Assembly: GCA_022559845.1 (NCBI GenBank)
Contig: CM040118.1
Span: 162,522,331 to 162,586,330 of the forward strand
Direction: 5' to 3'
Length of the DNA: 64,000 nt
Source of the DNA: Amorphophallus konjac
Lineage: Eukaryota > Streptophyta > Magnoliopsida > Alismatales > Araceae
Below the pieces are notes generated by a model. The model was not told the DNA's origin. It did not search any database and saw nothing but the letters and a program-made list of their open reading frames with translations. Below are positions 23,211-34,991 of this stretch, in pieces; positions within the stretch are counted from its first letter, which is position 1; the number at the start of each line of letters is the position of its first letter. A program made the translations under genes and the position numbers.

Positions 23211-23754
23211 CTTCGATCCCTCGCTGAGTGACCAGAAAACCCAGGAACTTCCCGGATCTTACTCCAAAGGCGCACTTGGCGGGGTTGAGCTTCATGATGT
23301 ACCTCAGGAGGGTGTCGAAAGTCTCGGCAACGTCGGTGAAGTGGTCTTGGGCCCTCGGGGTCTTGACGAGCATGTCATCGATGTAGGCCTCGACGTTCCA
23401 ACCTAACTGTCCCTTGAACATGTGGTTGACCAGTCGCTGGTATGTGGCTCCAGCATTCTTCAATCCGAAGGGCATCCGGGTGTAGCAGTACACGCCGTAG
23501 TCGGTGATGAAAGCGGTCTTCTCGACATCTTCAGGGCTCATTCGGATCTGATGATAACCCGAATAGGCATCCAGGAAACTGAGTATCTCGTTGCCCGAGG
23601 TTGAGTCAACCAATTGGTCGATGCTCGGTAGCGGATAGCAGTCCTTGGGGGTGGCCTTGTTCAGATCGGTGAAGTCTACGCACATTCGCCACTTGCCTGT
23701 AGTCTTCGGCACCAGGACGACGTTGGCTAGCCACGTTGGGTACAGGACCGGTCT
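23211..23754 (-). other. Reverse transcriptase core of element G
   Basis: KWRMCVDFTDLN, SFLDAYSGYHQI, MPFGLKNAGATYQ and the catalytic YIDDMLVKT are all present. This region has no stop codons. Confidence 0.95.
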
Positions 23755-24216
23755 GAAAAGACCAGTTTCCTGTCCCTTGGTGACCTGCGCCTTGATGATC
23801 GCCTGTTTCTCGGGCGCATGCTTCCTTCTTCGCTGCTGTACGGGTCTCACGGTGGTATCGAGGTTGAGCTTGTGCATCACAGTTTCCTCTGGTATACCAG
23901 GGAGTTGATCATCGAACCAAGCGAAGACCCAAACATACTCAGAAAGAAATTCCTTGTATTGCTGCTGTTCCTCTGGTGATAGGTTGGCGCCGATCCTTAC
24001 TCCTAGGGCCGGGTCGTCGTTCAGGAATACCGTTAATAACTCGCCACCGGGCTCGGTGGTCACGGCTCTTCCTTCGACTCCCCTGGGGTCCTTATCCTTC
24101 CCGTCCAGCCTTGAGGCTTCCACCGAGATGTTGTAGCACCTTCTAGCCGTGGCCTGGTTACCTCGGACTTCCCCCAACCCGTTTTTGGTGGGAAACTTCA
24201 TTTTTTGGTGATAGGT

Positions 24217-24549
24217 AGATGGTACGGCCTTTATTCGGCTGAGAATTTTTCGGCCGAAAATGGCGTTGTACGCTATCATACCTTTAATCACTATGAAGTC
24301 CACTATGACCGTAACAGTTTTGGGTGGGGTGCCGATAGTGACCGGCAGGCTTAGGGCTCCCTCGGGGTAGGTGGCCAGGCCATTAAACCCGCAAAGGGGC
24401 GTTCGGATCGGGCGGAGTTTGGATGGGTCTTCCCCCATCTTGAGAAAACAGTCATAAGATAATACATCGGGGGCGCTCCCATTATCAACCAAAATCCTAT
24501 CTACATTACAGTGATTTATCGTGGCCGAGATAACGAGGGCATCGTCATG
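24217..24549 (-). other. Aspartic protease of element G
   Basis: The active-site motif VDNGSAPD lies near 24488-24465, in the usual position upstream of RT. It is followed by a region including YNAIFGRKIL, which matches Ty3/gypsy proteases. A C-x2-H-x4-H-x4-C knuckle-like motif lies upstream near 24840-24880. Confidence 0.88.
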
Positions 24550-25199
24550 CGGGGTGCTCAGCCCTTCCAGGTCTTGGTCGGAGAAGACTATGACCTGGGG
24601 CTCCATCGGCGGGCCTCTAGGGGGCTCTAAGGCTCGGCTGGCTCGCTCGGCATGACGTTTCCTCCCTCGGCTGGTGTCGCCGCCCGATGCCGCTCCTCCG
24701 GAGATGACGTTGATGTAGACCCCTCGGGGGGCATTGTCGATCTCCTCTGCGGCGTCTCGGTCTTCTTTGTGCCCGGTCGTGAATCGGGCTAGGTGCCCCA
24801 GACGGATGAGGCGCTCGATCTCATCCTGGAGCTGATGGCAATCTCCGGTGTGGTGCCCGTGGTCGCCGTGGAACAGGCAATGCCTGTCCCGCTTGCGGTT
24901 CTTCGACCTCATTGGCTCGGGCTGGCGGAGAAGTCCCGAGTCTTTGATGTCTTCATAGATCTCGTAGACTGGCGCGGTCAAGGGGGTGTACCGCTCGTAC
25001 TTTATTTTGCGCTCTCCTTCTCGATCGCGCTTCTTACCCGAGCCAGGGTTTGGCTCGGAGGTCCGCTTCTTGTCCCCCTCCCGACCCGAGCCGGTTGCGT
25101 CTCGGCAGGCGCTGAGTATTTCTTCGCACTCGGCGTGGCGCAGTGCCAGAGTCACTAGCTCGGCAAGGGTCGAGGGAGGGTGGAGGACAAGCTCGCGGC

Positions 25200-26247
25200 G
25201 GAGGTTCTCGTCCCGGGTGCCCCCGGTCAGTGCGGTTGTGGCTGAGGCCACATCCAGGTGGGGGATCCTGAGGGCTTCCGATTTAAATCGGTGGACGTAA
25301 GTCCGGACCCTCTCCCCTTGCGCCTGTTTGAGAGCCAGGAGCCCCGCTACTGACCTTGGGGGGGCGCTACCGGTGAAACTTTCCTTGAAAATTCACCCGA
25401 ATTGCCTGAAGTCTCGAATGGACCCAGGGGCGAGGGCCCGGAACCATGCCTGAGCACCTTGGACCAGGGTGGCCGCAAAGGCTCGGCATTTGATGGGATC
25501 CGGCGTTCCATGAAGGGTCACCAGGGCGTCGAAGCTATCGTAGTGGTCGGCTGGGTCACCCTGGCCGTCGTAGAGCTTGAAGGTTGGAATGGAGGCTCTG
25601 GGAGAGACCTCTGCCTTCAAGATGTACTCGGAGAAAGGGGATTTCTCCTCATCCTCCGGAAGAGAGGTCTTCTGCAGGGCGCGGAGGGCGCGCTCTTGCT
25701 CTACGAACCGTCTCTCGAAATCTCACAGCCGGAGGGACAGCTCTGGCTGCAGTCACATCGTGTGGCTGGGGGGGGCGTCTTGGCGATCTCCCGGGGCACT
25801 AGTGCCCGGGCGCGGCGGCCTCGCCCCCTGCTTCCCTCTCCTCGGCATGGAGGAAGCCTCTTGCTCCGCAGGCGGATCATGCGAGGGTCCTCCGACGTCG
25901 TTGCGGAGGAGCTGTCGGCCGCGGAGGGTGAAGCGGCCTCCGGCGGTGTGCTGCGTCGCACTCCTTCGAGGGGGACTTCCTGACGGGGCGCGGGACCTTG
26001 CGTCCCTGGCCGCCTGGGCCCTCATGAGCTCCACGAGGTCGTCCATCTTTTCGTTGAGGGCCTGGAAGGCGTTGGCGCCACCGTCGAGGGGTGCCCCTGT
26101 CTCCGCCGGGGGGGGTGGTGGCCTGTTGGTGGGTATGCTGGCGTTGGAGGGGGGGCTTTGCGAGACCCTAGAGGGGGCGCCTCCCGCCGCCGCCACAGCC
26201 TTACCTGCCCCACCGGCGGATCTCCTCCCTGAGCTTCTTCTCACCAT
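25200..26247 (-). other. Gag region of element G
   Basis: The Gly/Ala/Arg-rich N-terminus from ATG 26247 is followed by a retrotransposon gag core (FKLYDGQGDPADHYDSF, then AWFRALAPGSI) at about 25590-25390. Three TGA stops (25753, 25723, 25393) fall in or before the core. Confidence 0.85.
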
Positions 26248-26265
26248 CTCGACTTTTCGTGCGTT

Positions 26266-26282
26266 TCCCACAGACGGCGCCA
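26266..26282 (-). other. Primer binding site of element G
   Basis: The minus strand reads TGGCGCCGTCTGTGGGA, two bases inside the LTR end. This form is common in Tat/Athila-type elements. I do not assign the tRNA with confidence. Confidence 0.85.
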
Positions 26283-26284
26283 GA

Positions 26285-27069
26285 TGAAGAGGCGAGATCT
26301 CGCGCTGGATCCTGAGCGGGCTATGGATCACCAGAAGATGAATCTGCAAGATAGGGAAACATATCAGAGGGCCCAGGGGATCTCCCTGGGGCAAAACCCT
26401 CCGATGGCTAAGTCAGTAGAGCTATGGTGGAAGCAATAATGGGGGGAGGAGAGAGCTGATGCGCGAGAATCCTCTCCACCAAAGGGTGAAGCGAATCGTG
26501 CTCAGGAGCTTAGGGTGTGTGAATGCTTAGTTCATTTTACCATCTTCCGGAGGGTATCCCTTGCTTAAATAGTGCGTCACCTTCAGGAGTCCTGTAAGCT
26601 GAGGGGTTCCCGGCGAGAGTTACGTCTTTAACAGGGGCTTTCATGGCCTGATCGTGGGAACGTTATCCCCTTGGAGTCCGTCGGCTCCCCTGACTCTCCC
26701 GCTGGCGGAGGACTCTGAACGGCTGCACCTGCAGATAATCAACCGGCCTTACCGAGCCTCGGGGATGCTAGCTCATGTCCGAGCGATAGGCATGGCCCGG
26801 CGAGGGTGGGGTCGGATAGGTCGGCTAGAGCCTATCTCTCTCGGACGGGGAGAGGGCTTTAGGCCGGACCTTCCTTGGGACCTGACCGTTGTCTCGGGCC
26901 CTCCGAGCCTAGAAGGCCGCCGGGGAGAGTTAGTTCCTCGAGTCTTATTTATTGGGCTTTTCTCCCTAAGTGGGCCCTGTGGGCTATCACTCTGGTGGGC
27001 TCGCCTGGTTGGACCTTGTGGGTCTTGTTGGGCTGCCTTTGTGGTGGGCTGCGGAAATCCCCCTCTCCA
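26285..27069 (-). repeat. 5' LTR of element G
   Basis: 785 bp, matching 15954-16738. GCCGG follows at 27070-27074 as the target duplication. Confidence 0.95.
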
Positions 27070-28000
27070 GCCGGACTTGGGTTGGGGTTGGGAGTGGAAG
27101 TAGCTGGGGACTAGGTTTGGGTAGGATAGGAGTTGGAAGTGGAAGGTGGGTTGGGTGAGTAACTTTGGATTGGGGAATGGTGGCTGTCACGGGCCTAGGT
27201 GGAGGGGTGGACATGGGGTCCACGTGGGTTTGAGTGGTGAGGGTGGAGTGAGCCATGATGCTTCTTCCACCTGGGATGGGAACTTCTCGGCCTAACCCAT
27301 GACACTGTGATTCATATTCTTCTTCCCAATCTAGTGGAGCCTCATAGTCTTCGGTTACCTCTTTAAGTTCCTTTTGGAAAGGGGTGGAAGGAGGAATTTT
27401 GGAAGTTTGTGGGGTGTGGGTTTGATGGAGAATTTTGGGTTGGGTGGTGGGGAAAGGAGGAGTGGGAGTGCTCCTCGGGTTATGGTTTTTAGGGTAGGAG
27501 TGGGAAGGTTGGGGAGTGAAGATCTTCCTGATCTCAATCCTTATCTCTTCCAATAAATCTAGGGGTCCTTTGGGTGGTGGGGTTTGGGTCCTAATAGAGG
27601 TTTTGGGTTGACTGGGAGGGAAAGGGGGAGTGGGAGTGCTCAACAGGTTATGGTCCTCACGGTAGGAGTGGGAGGGTCGGGATGCGTAGATCTTCCTAAG
27701 CTCAATTTTCATCTCTTCCCATGATCCTATGGGTTCTTGCCTCCGAATCTTTCTTAAGCTCACTATACGTTCCCACTCCTTCTTGGCTTGTCCCCGAAGT
27801 CGCCCTGTGGCCCTGCGGACTCTAGCGTGTCCATAGACCCTAGTCCTATCAAAGTGTTTGGTCATGAAAGTCTCCCACCTAACATAATCACTAGGATGTG
27901 ACCCATCAAAGGTGATACTCTCATCTATAAAGATGTCCGAAAATGGGTGGTCGATAGGACCTTTGTGGAGGGCCGAGTGGGACCAAAGAGAGGTAGCCAT
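27070..28000 (-). pseudogene. Element B ORF, N-terminal gag-like part
   Basis: ATG at 28000, about 60 bp inside the primer site. Residues 30-110 resemble a chromovirus gag core: ITFDGSHPSDYVRWE, then GQAKKEWERI, then GSWEEMKIELRKIYA. A proline-rich stretch follows with an internal duplication (PSHSY...STPTPPFP occurs twice). The frame is open up to the insertion of G at 27075 and continues in frame at 15953. Gag would form the particle. Here it is separated from its remaining parts. Confidence 0.75.
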
Positions 28001-28069
28001 GTTGATGAACCGAAAGACTCTAAATGCTTATGCGTCCTAGGACAAGACATAGTAGAGACAAGTCTAGAA

Positions 28070-28085
28070 CTTGCTCTGATACCAA
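28070..28085 (-). other. Primer binding site of element B (tRNA-iMet type)
   Basis: The minus strand reads TTGGTATCAGAGCAAG, identical to that of A and two bases from the LTR end. It fixes the coding direction as minus. Confidence 0.92.
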
Positions 28086-28087
28086 GT

Positions 28088-30456
28088 TGATGTGAAACAT
28101 AGATGGGAATGCAGCAAGTGACAATGATCCCTTGGACTTAATTCGCAAACGCATTCACAAAAGTCGAGAAAGCTTGGAAGACGCCGTCTCACCGTGCGCA
28201 CCCGTTACCCATGGTGACTCGATGATGCCGAGTCGAGGTGGGGGAGAAGGACCCTTGCTGGTAGAGGGCCAGCACAACTAAGGTTTTCCCCCGAAGGTAG
28301 GATGCCCATGATCAAGGGCGGCCGGGTGCCTTGGGGGCACTAGGTCACTCACTCACTATTGTCCACGATGACCACTCAAGATGGTGGATCCGGGAACGGG
28401 CACTCTCTTACTAGCCAGCAGACTAGCTTGACAGATATTAAACAAACAGAAGTAAATGGAGCAAGGGCAGAAGCTCACCTGGTTGGTTTGAAGAAACCAA
28501 CCCCGGTCGGAGACGATGGGCGAGCGGGGAAGTGTGGGTTCCCCGCACACTGCGCCGGTGAAGCTTGAACCCTGTTTAGATAATTACACTCACTACACCT
28601 CTCGCAGGAGGGTGGACTTGGGGTGGGGAACTTAGAGTTACAATTCAAACACTACCTCCGTGCAGGGAGGGGCGATAAGCCGGCCAGGCGGGAAGGGGAG
28701 AGTCGCCGAAAACTCGAGCGGAGAAGCCGCTGTCGAATCTACCTGCACTCTATGACGAATGACTGACAGTCACTGTTGAGGTCGTAACTTCTAGTCCGAA
28801 ATTCTGCTGATGATGAGACCAGAGGGGAAATCTTCGTAACTGGAGCGAGGATGCCTCAGAATTTTTCTGAATTCTTCTGTTGCAGTTGCGGGTCTGGCAC
28901 GAGGTTCGATCAGGGAGACAGAATCTGGGCGCGGCAGATTCCTATTTCTGACAGCCATTTGCAGTGAGTGCCTCGACTGCTCCTGGACTCCAAATCACAA
29001 ACCGCCAGAGTTTCTGGAACCGTGGATGAGCCCTCTTCGCATCAAAACTGACGGGGAAGCCGTCTGATGTCGGAGAGGACTGAGGGACTCTGAGGAGTGG
29101 AGGCAGGTCGTTGCAGACTGTCGAAGGCAGACCCGCGCAGCCGAGGGAGAAAAATGATAACTTTGGCCTCCGGATGCCGAACGCGGTTCTGTTTCTTGAT
29201 TCTGATAGAGGACTGGAGGAAGAAGAACTTTGTGAATGGCTCTTGGCCTGAATCTTCCGCTGTTTATCGTGGTGCAGCTTCTAATCGGGTTCAGGTACTC
29301 TGCAGAGGGAGTCCTGCGCAGTCGGGGGAGAATGGTTCTCCCGGACAGCTCCGACCCCGGATTGAGACGAAACCGCCTTGCCTGCGAAGACGACTGGGAG
29401 AGCTTTCCGTCGATGTTGGCCACGCCCCCAGGAGCTCCGGGATGAGGTCGTGGACAGCACTGCAACAGGCGGCTGTTCTGCAGGTCTTCAGCTGCACACA
29501 AAGTGGAAGAGAGAAAAGGTGGAGGGGGGGTTTCTTTGGTGGAGGGGTAAGGGATATGGTTGCTATGGTGGTGGGGAGGGGTTTGGGAGGTGGGAAGGGG
29601 TGGTGAGGGAGGAGACCAGGGGCAGAGCTAGCAGGGGTATGGGTGAGTGCGCAAATGGTCAAGGGGGTGGAGGTGGGATGATGGAGGCGCAAGTGGCTTG
29701 GGGAAATGGGGAGGGTTCTCTTTGATTCAGGTGGAGGGTTAATGGAGGTGTTTAATGGTAGCCTAGGGAAGAGGAGGGGTTGCCTTGGGGAGGGGAAGAG
29801 TTGCTTGGGAAGTGGGGATTCCTCTTGGGAAGATGGAAGGTTGTATGGGGAAGGGGGAGGGTTGCTTGGGGAGTGGTGGGAGTAAATGGGGTTTATGGGT
29901 CTTGGGAAGGTGAAGGGGTGGAAGGCTGATGTGGCAGATGAGGTGGCAAGAGAGGGAGGTGAAGGGGCAGGTGCGCCCAAGGGAGAGAGAGAGGGGAGGA
30001 GAGAGAGAGGGGGCCGCCCCCTTTAGAGAGAGATAGAGCTAGAGAGGGAGAGGGCTAGAGAGAGAGAGAAGCACAAATCTTGTGGCAAACTTTTTTTTAT
30101 CAAATCTTCATTCCCTTCAACTGGTGGGATTGGGGTCCTATTTATAGGAATCCCACAATTCTACATAAGTCCCCACTTTTTGGACTAATGACAAAAGGCC
30201 AAGGGGTGGTAGGGGGAGCCCATGGGCCAAGCCCATTGAAGTGGGCCCATTAACCCACTAGGCCACCTAATGACACTTAGACTTAGATAAATGACTCTCT
30301 AACTTAGGTACATGACTCAATAAAAGGGAAAATTACATGATTAAGACTCAGAAAGAAGTGAAAATTACATAGCTAGACTCGGAAAATCGAGATGAATACA
30401 ATGGCGAGCATCGGGACCCATGGTGAAATGGGAAGTGGTAAGCGATGTCCCCATCA
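28088..30456 (-). repeat. 5' LTR of element B
   Basis: 2,369 bp, uninterrupted. It preserves the empty target site of A at 30193-30197 (AAAAG followed by GCCAAGGGG). TATA on the minus strand is at 30139-30146, with GA/CT leader at about 29985-30070. Confidence 0.93.
30139..30146 (-). promoter_or_regulatory. TATA box of element B 5' LTR
   Basis: TATAAATA on the minus strand, about 313 bp into the LTR and followed by the CT-rich leader. It is the likely promoter of the B transcript. Confidence 0.6.
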
Positions 30457-30461
30457 AGATC

Positions 30462-31073
30462 AGAGATAGAGGGGAGGGGATAGGAGATAGAAATCGCTCT
30501 AGAACTGGAGCTTTGAGGAGAGGAACCAGAGGAGAGAGGAAGGGGGCGCACCAAGCTTCAAGCAATTCACAAAATTTCTGATTTTTCACTAATTTCCACA
30601 TGAAAATACAACATTTTATATGCTACCAATCTAATCTAATGTACACCCTTGGATCTAGGGAGGGGGATAGAAGGGCTAGGATGAGGTTTGAATAACACAC
30701 AAAAAAACATAAAATAATAGGGGAGAGGGGCGCCCCCTTGACCAAGGGTATTGGTAGGTGAAGGTAGGTAACCCACCTTGGACTAATTTAACCACTTGTC
30801 TACCCATGTGGCATTTTGACATTCAACCCTTCTAGATGGCCACCTAGGATGGTTGGCCAACCCCACATGAGTGACATGGACCAATGGGAAAGGGCTGAGG
30901 GCCCCCTTGCTGGTCCTACTGACAAATTACAAAGAAACTCAAACAATCCGTGGGAATGACGCATTGGCTTATAAAGCCGTATAATTACGCATATACTTTC
31001 CCGTGGATATACAAATAAACTAAATGACATAAATACAAAATAAAATGTACATGCTCGGCGTCGATTCCCATCA
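30462..31073 (-). repeat. 3' LTR of element C, right part
   Basis: It continues 2990-4455 after element B and matches 34374-34986. It ends GTCGATTCCCATCA on the plus strand. Confidence 0.88.
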
Positions 31074-32609
31074 ACTCTCCCCGGGTGGGAGGAACTCGAC
31101 CCCGTCGAGTAGGGGTATGGATGCTCGAGTACTCCGGTGGATCCGTCACCGTGCCAAGTGGCGCGGGTATGCTCCACTCCAAGTGATTGGCACCTGCTCA
31201 TTCCATATATACTCGATATGCACAAGCTGCCATGGGCTAGAGGTGGACACTTCGGGTGGGGCACTCTCAAAGGGAAGGAAGCAGCTCGAAGACTCACTAG
31301 GAATCACCGCTGAGTCCCTGTAGGTGACTGATCCGGGTATAGATGTAGAACCGATCCCATACTCATCGAATGAGTCCACTCGCCTCTTACTCATAATAGA
31401 ACGATAACGAGCTTGCACAAGACACATGCAGACAAATAAACGACACACAAACCATGCAAATAAATCTCACAAAACAAACCACACAAGGAAAACACACGGA
31501 CTCATCTATGACCCTAGACACACCTAATGTTAGTCCGACCCGTACATGGATGACGGCGGACCAGGACACCCGAATATGTGCCATGCATGCATGTTGTACA
31601 ACTGGGAATGGATGGCATGGGGAACACCTATACGTCGGGTGTGGTTATGCGTGGATGGTCTTTTGAATGTGGGCGACTCGGGTGGTTTAGAAGGGCCGGG
31701 TGTAGGTAGGTCGGGGTTGGTGGATGTAGATGGCCCATCCCGAGGGGAAGGGGCATAAAAGTGGGCTTCCTTGAAGAAGGGGAGTACGGGTGGTAACTCG
31801 AGAAGCCTAATAGTGAAGGGGTCAAAAGGGTCAAAGAAGGTATGACCCCTTGTGGTGGGTTCCCACAAGTCACGGTCCCACATGTAGAAGTTTTGAAGGT
31901 GTGGGTAGTCACCTTCTTGAATTGTAACGGGTGGGACGGGGATCGTAGGCAAGATGTATGATTCCTCCCTCGGACAAAAGGGTATGAATTCGGGCTCATC
32001 CGGTAAGGGGAGTAAGAGGACCTCCGTGGTGACACACCCCACGGTTCACACGGAGGTAATGGACCCTAAGGCCAGATGGGTGAAGCTAAGACTAGCGGGT
32101 TGGTCAAAGCCTCGGGCCAAAAGATGCGTCAACTTCCATTGTGAATCTAATCCCATGACAAGATCGTCTAACGTGTCAACATGGTGACTAGATCGAAATG
32201 TGGTATGGAAGGAGTTGACCGGCACTAAAGGTAGGGTGGGGTCCATGGATGGAAAGGGATGTGGGACCGAGCCTTCTTTGAGCCATCTAAGAAGTGGCTC
32301 AGCTATATAAAGAGTACCCGTTAGAAATACGGGTGGCTCGGGCTTTGGTAGTTCCAAATGAGATGGTTCCGAATCAAGTTCGGAAATAGAGAGTGATGAC
32401 ATTGGAGCTCTCATGGGTGAGGAAGGAATGTCCTTCTCGTGGTGAAGGGGTCCTTGGGGTGGCTCCGGGAACAACCAATCAACCCCGATAGACCGATCTA
32501 GGCAAGTACTAAACCGATCTAGGCTTGTACTAAACCTTTGCACTTGTCCCATCATGGCTTGGAACATTGCGCCCACTTCATCGGCACTATGGAATTGGGG
32601 TGTGGCCAT
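31074..32609 (-). pseudogene. Element C ORF: unknown domain, single GCPGPP, degraded integrase tail
   Basis: The frame from ATG 32609 runs to 31530 with one TGA at 32046. It includes the shared domain at 32314-31985 (LLRWLKEG, FHTTFRSS, TLDDLVMG, LGSITS, LPLPDEPEF) and one FGCPGPP at about 31560-31580. Several stops then accumulate (31449-31530). The same frame reopens at 31448-31146 with EYGIGST and AVIPSES, corresponding to the integrase C-terminal segment of A and B, and a chromodomain-like remnant. The gag core seen in A and B is not evident in the short N-terminus. It is the most degraded of the three. Confidence 0.65.
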
Positions 32610-32901
32610 GGTGGCTAAGATGGGGTTGGGTCCCCTAGGAATGGATATGCAAGGCCATTTTTTTAAAGCAAAATGTGATGCTAACTAATGTACCTAGACA
32701 TAACCAAAACTCGGTACATGGCGGAGACAACCGATCCGAAGATCACTTGCGCAAGTGTGCGACCTTCCCGATAGGCGTAGCCTAACGTTCGGACAACACC
32801 TTTTGATATACCGACTAATGGTATGCAAATGTAACTCTTAATACCGACTTAGACACTTAGACTTAAATGACACTCTTTTTTTTTGACACCCTAGACTCAA
32901 C

Positions 32902-32916
32902 TCGCTCTGATACCAA
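32902..32916 (-). other. Primer binding site of element C (tRNA-iMet type)
   Basis: The minus strand reads TTGGTATCAGAGCGA, a few bases inside the 5' LTR. It differs from A and B only after the conserved twelve bases. Confidence 0.88.
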
Positions 32917-32918
32917 AT

Positions 32919-34986
32919 TGATGCGGGACGGGACCACGGACACGACAAGCTCGCGATCGTCCCTTAACGAGGGAAGCGTCGGACGTGCGCGGTTGAGAAA
33001 CCGGCAAGAGCTAGGGTGGTCGGCTCTCTCTTTCGTGCCCGGATCGGGTCACGGGACGGTCACACTCTCTCTCGCAGCAGCGGTGATATAAATAGAAAGC
33101 GAGCTAATTACCCTATCACGCTCTCTAGCAGCGGCATAAACAAGCATATATGGAAATAAGCGAAATGCCAAGCAAGGAGCGAATACGATACCTCCACGCG
33201 CTCGGCGTGGGGACGATGGACCCGGCCGAAGTCGTACTCCCGGGACAGTTAATACATAAAGATTACAGCAATGAGTTACAACCCACTCCACGCAGGGAGG
33301 TAAAGGGCGACACAATGGGGTCCGGGAGGACCGATTTCGGGTTGACGGGCGGCTTCTCGCGTAGCTTCGGCAACACCCGAACTAGTGACGGTGGGGCCCA
33401 CGTGCTGTCCGGAGGGGCCGTGACCCGGCGGCCTTGCTGTGGTGGTGGATGCCTGGATGAGTGCTCCCTGGAGTGGAGACACGCTGGTTCACCGGCCGGA
33501 GGTCGGGCGGCTCCGATCGGCACCGGTCGGAATAACCGGCCACGGATCTGCAACTTCTGGTTTTCAGCACGCGTCCCGGCGAGAACGGGTGCTGCGATCA
33601 GCCCCGATATCGGATCGACACGAGACTGGCGCCGTTGGAAAGCTAACTTCAAATCTTTTAATTTAAGTCTAAAGATCTGGCCTGGATCTGCACGGATCTG
33701 GGCTTTAATGAATTGTTGAGTTGCTATTGTACAGTGACAGGACTCTCAGATCTGCAGGGCTATCCTCTGAGAACTGTCGTTCACCGTAGGGTGGATATCC
33801 GATTCAACTCTTAAGGTCTTCATCAAAGGTGTAGGAAATTGATCTAGGAAGACGTCAAAACTAATTTGGACAAGTTTGGATGTGGCTACGAATTGAAAGG
33901 ATTTGTTTACTAACAGTGGGTCGGATCTGGAATCTGACTAAAGGCACTGTAGTAGAGATAGAACACGAATTTTGAAAAATAGATAGAGGGCGAATCAAAA
34001 ATCAAGAAAAATGGTGGATGTAGGGGATGATGGACAGAACTCTCAGTAAAATTGGGAGGTTTGGAAAAATCAAAAAGAGGGTCGGAGGTGAGAAACACAG
34101 GGCTGCTGTCACTATAGATAGAGACAAAACAGATCTGGGAATGAAAGATGCACGAAAATGGAAAAATACTAAACGAGAGATTTTGGACCTGAATTGTTTT
34201 GTGGATGATGGGGTGGAAGATAAGAACACACCATAAAAATTGCAGACCACGAAGAGGCTGTGGCTGGTAGCAGAATTTTCGGGAAGACACCTCTGTCCAG
34301 CAGGACAGAATACCGAAGACGGCTTCGCGGCGGCTCGAAGGCGGCACGAACGGCGGCGGCACAGATGAAGATCAGAGATAGAGGGGAGGGGATAGGAGAT
34401 AGAAATCACTCTAGAACTGGAGGTTTGAGGAGAGGAACCAGAGGAGAGAGGAAGGGGGCGCACCAAGCTTCAAGCAATTCACAAAATTTCTGATTTTTCA
34501 CTAATTTCCACATGAAAATACAACATTTTATATGCTACCAATCTAATCTAACGTACACCCTTGGATCTAGGGAGGGGGATTGAAGGGCTAGGATGAGGTT
34601 TGAACAACACACACAAAAAACATAAAATAATAGGGGAGAGGGGCGCCCCCTTGACCAAGGGTATTGGTAGGTGAAGGTAGGTAACCCACCTTGGACTAAT
34701 TTAACCACTTGTCTACCCATGTGGCATTTTGACATTCAACCCTTCTAGATGGCCACCTAGGATGGTTGACCAACCCCACATGAGTAACATGGACCAATGG
34801 AAAAGGGCTGAGGGCCCCCTTGCTGGTCCTACTGACAAATTACAAAGAAACCCAAACAATCCGTGGGAATGACGCATTAGCTTATAAAGCCGTATAATTG
34901 CGCATATACTTTCCCGTGGATATACAAATAAACTAAAGGACATAAATACAAAATAAAATGTACATGCTCGGCGTCGATTCCCATCA
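32919..34986 (-). repeat. 5' LTR of element C
   Basis: 2,068 bp, uninterrupted. It preserves the empty target site of B (AGATC at 34369-34373). Its minus strand has a TATA-like ATATAAAATG at about 34527-34534. Confidence 0.9.
34527..34534 (-). promoter_or_regulatory. Possible TATA box of element C 5' LTR
   Basis: The minus strand reads GCATATAAAATG about 455 bp into the LTR. The position is plausible for U3, but it is unlike the TATA context of A, B and D. Confidence 0.35.
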
Positions 34987-34991
34987 GAAAG

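Larger units (their letters stand above)
20824..26247 (-). pseudogene. Element G gag-pol polyprotein, single frame with five TGA stops
   Basis: A single minus-strand frame runs from ATG 26247 (just inside the primer site) to TGA 20824. It is about 1,800 codons and encodes gag, a zinc-knuckle-like motif, protease, RT, RNase H twice, and integrase. Premature TGA codons lie at 25753, 25723, 25393, 22138 and 21103. No frameshift is needed. Each TGA sits where the surrounding family sequence could plausibly have had arginine (CGA). The enzyme motifs are otherwise intact, so the copy was recently functional and has decayed by point mutation. Confidence 0.9.
15954..27069 (-). mobile_element. Element G: Tat-lineage Ty3/gypsy LTR retrotransposon with antisense gene
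   Basis: 785-bp LTRs lie at 15954-16738 and 26285-27069, with about a dozen differences by eye. The target duplication GCCGG is at 15949-15953 and 27070-27074. Total 11,116 bp. Order along the minus strand: LTR, primer site, gag, protease, RT, two RNase H domains, integrase, a long spacer with an antisense gene, polypurine tract, LTR. The dual RNase H and antisense gene downstream of integrase are hallmarks of the Tat lineage (RIRE2/Grande-like). It is the only element here with a replication machinery, but the frame has five TGA stops. Confidence 0.95.
4456..30456 (-). mobile_element. Element B: non-autonomous chromovirus-related LTR element with chromodomain
   Basis: The LTRs are 4456-6570 plus 13766-14024 (split by A) and 28088-30456. 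The target duplication is AGATC at 4451-4455 and 30457-30461. The intact site survives in the second LTR of C at 34369-34373. The span is 26.0 kb, about 7.7 kb without A and G. A tRNA-iMet primer site lies next to the right LTR, so the coding direction is minus. The ORF (28000 to 14022) is cut by G and by one frameshift. It carries gag-like, unknown-domain, GCPGPP, integrase C-terminal and chromodomain segments, with no protease, RT or integrase core. Confidence 0.9.
2990..34986 (-). mobile_element. Element C: non-autonomous chromovirus-related LTR element
   Basis: The 3' LTR is 2990-4455 plus 30462-31073, split by element B. The 5' LTR is 32919-34986. Both begin and end TGATGCGGGAC...TTCCCATCA on the plus strand. 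Flanks are GGAAG (2985-2989) and GAAAG (34987-34991), a target duplication with one mismatch. Without B the element is about 6 kb. The internal ORF (32609 to about 31074) lacks any polymerase or integrase core. It inserted just inside the start of the PMD ORF of element D. Visible LTR differences are more frequent than in the other pairs, so it looks older. Confidence 0.85.

Noticed and set aside
20824..26247. TGA codons in G as programmed readthrough
   Set aside because: Five stops scattered over gag and integrase, with similar stops in neighbouring dead elements, fit mutational decay better.
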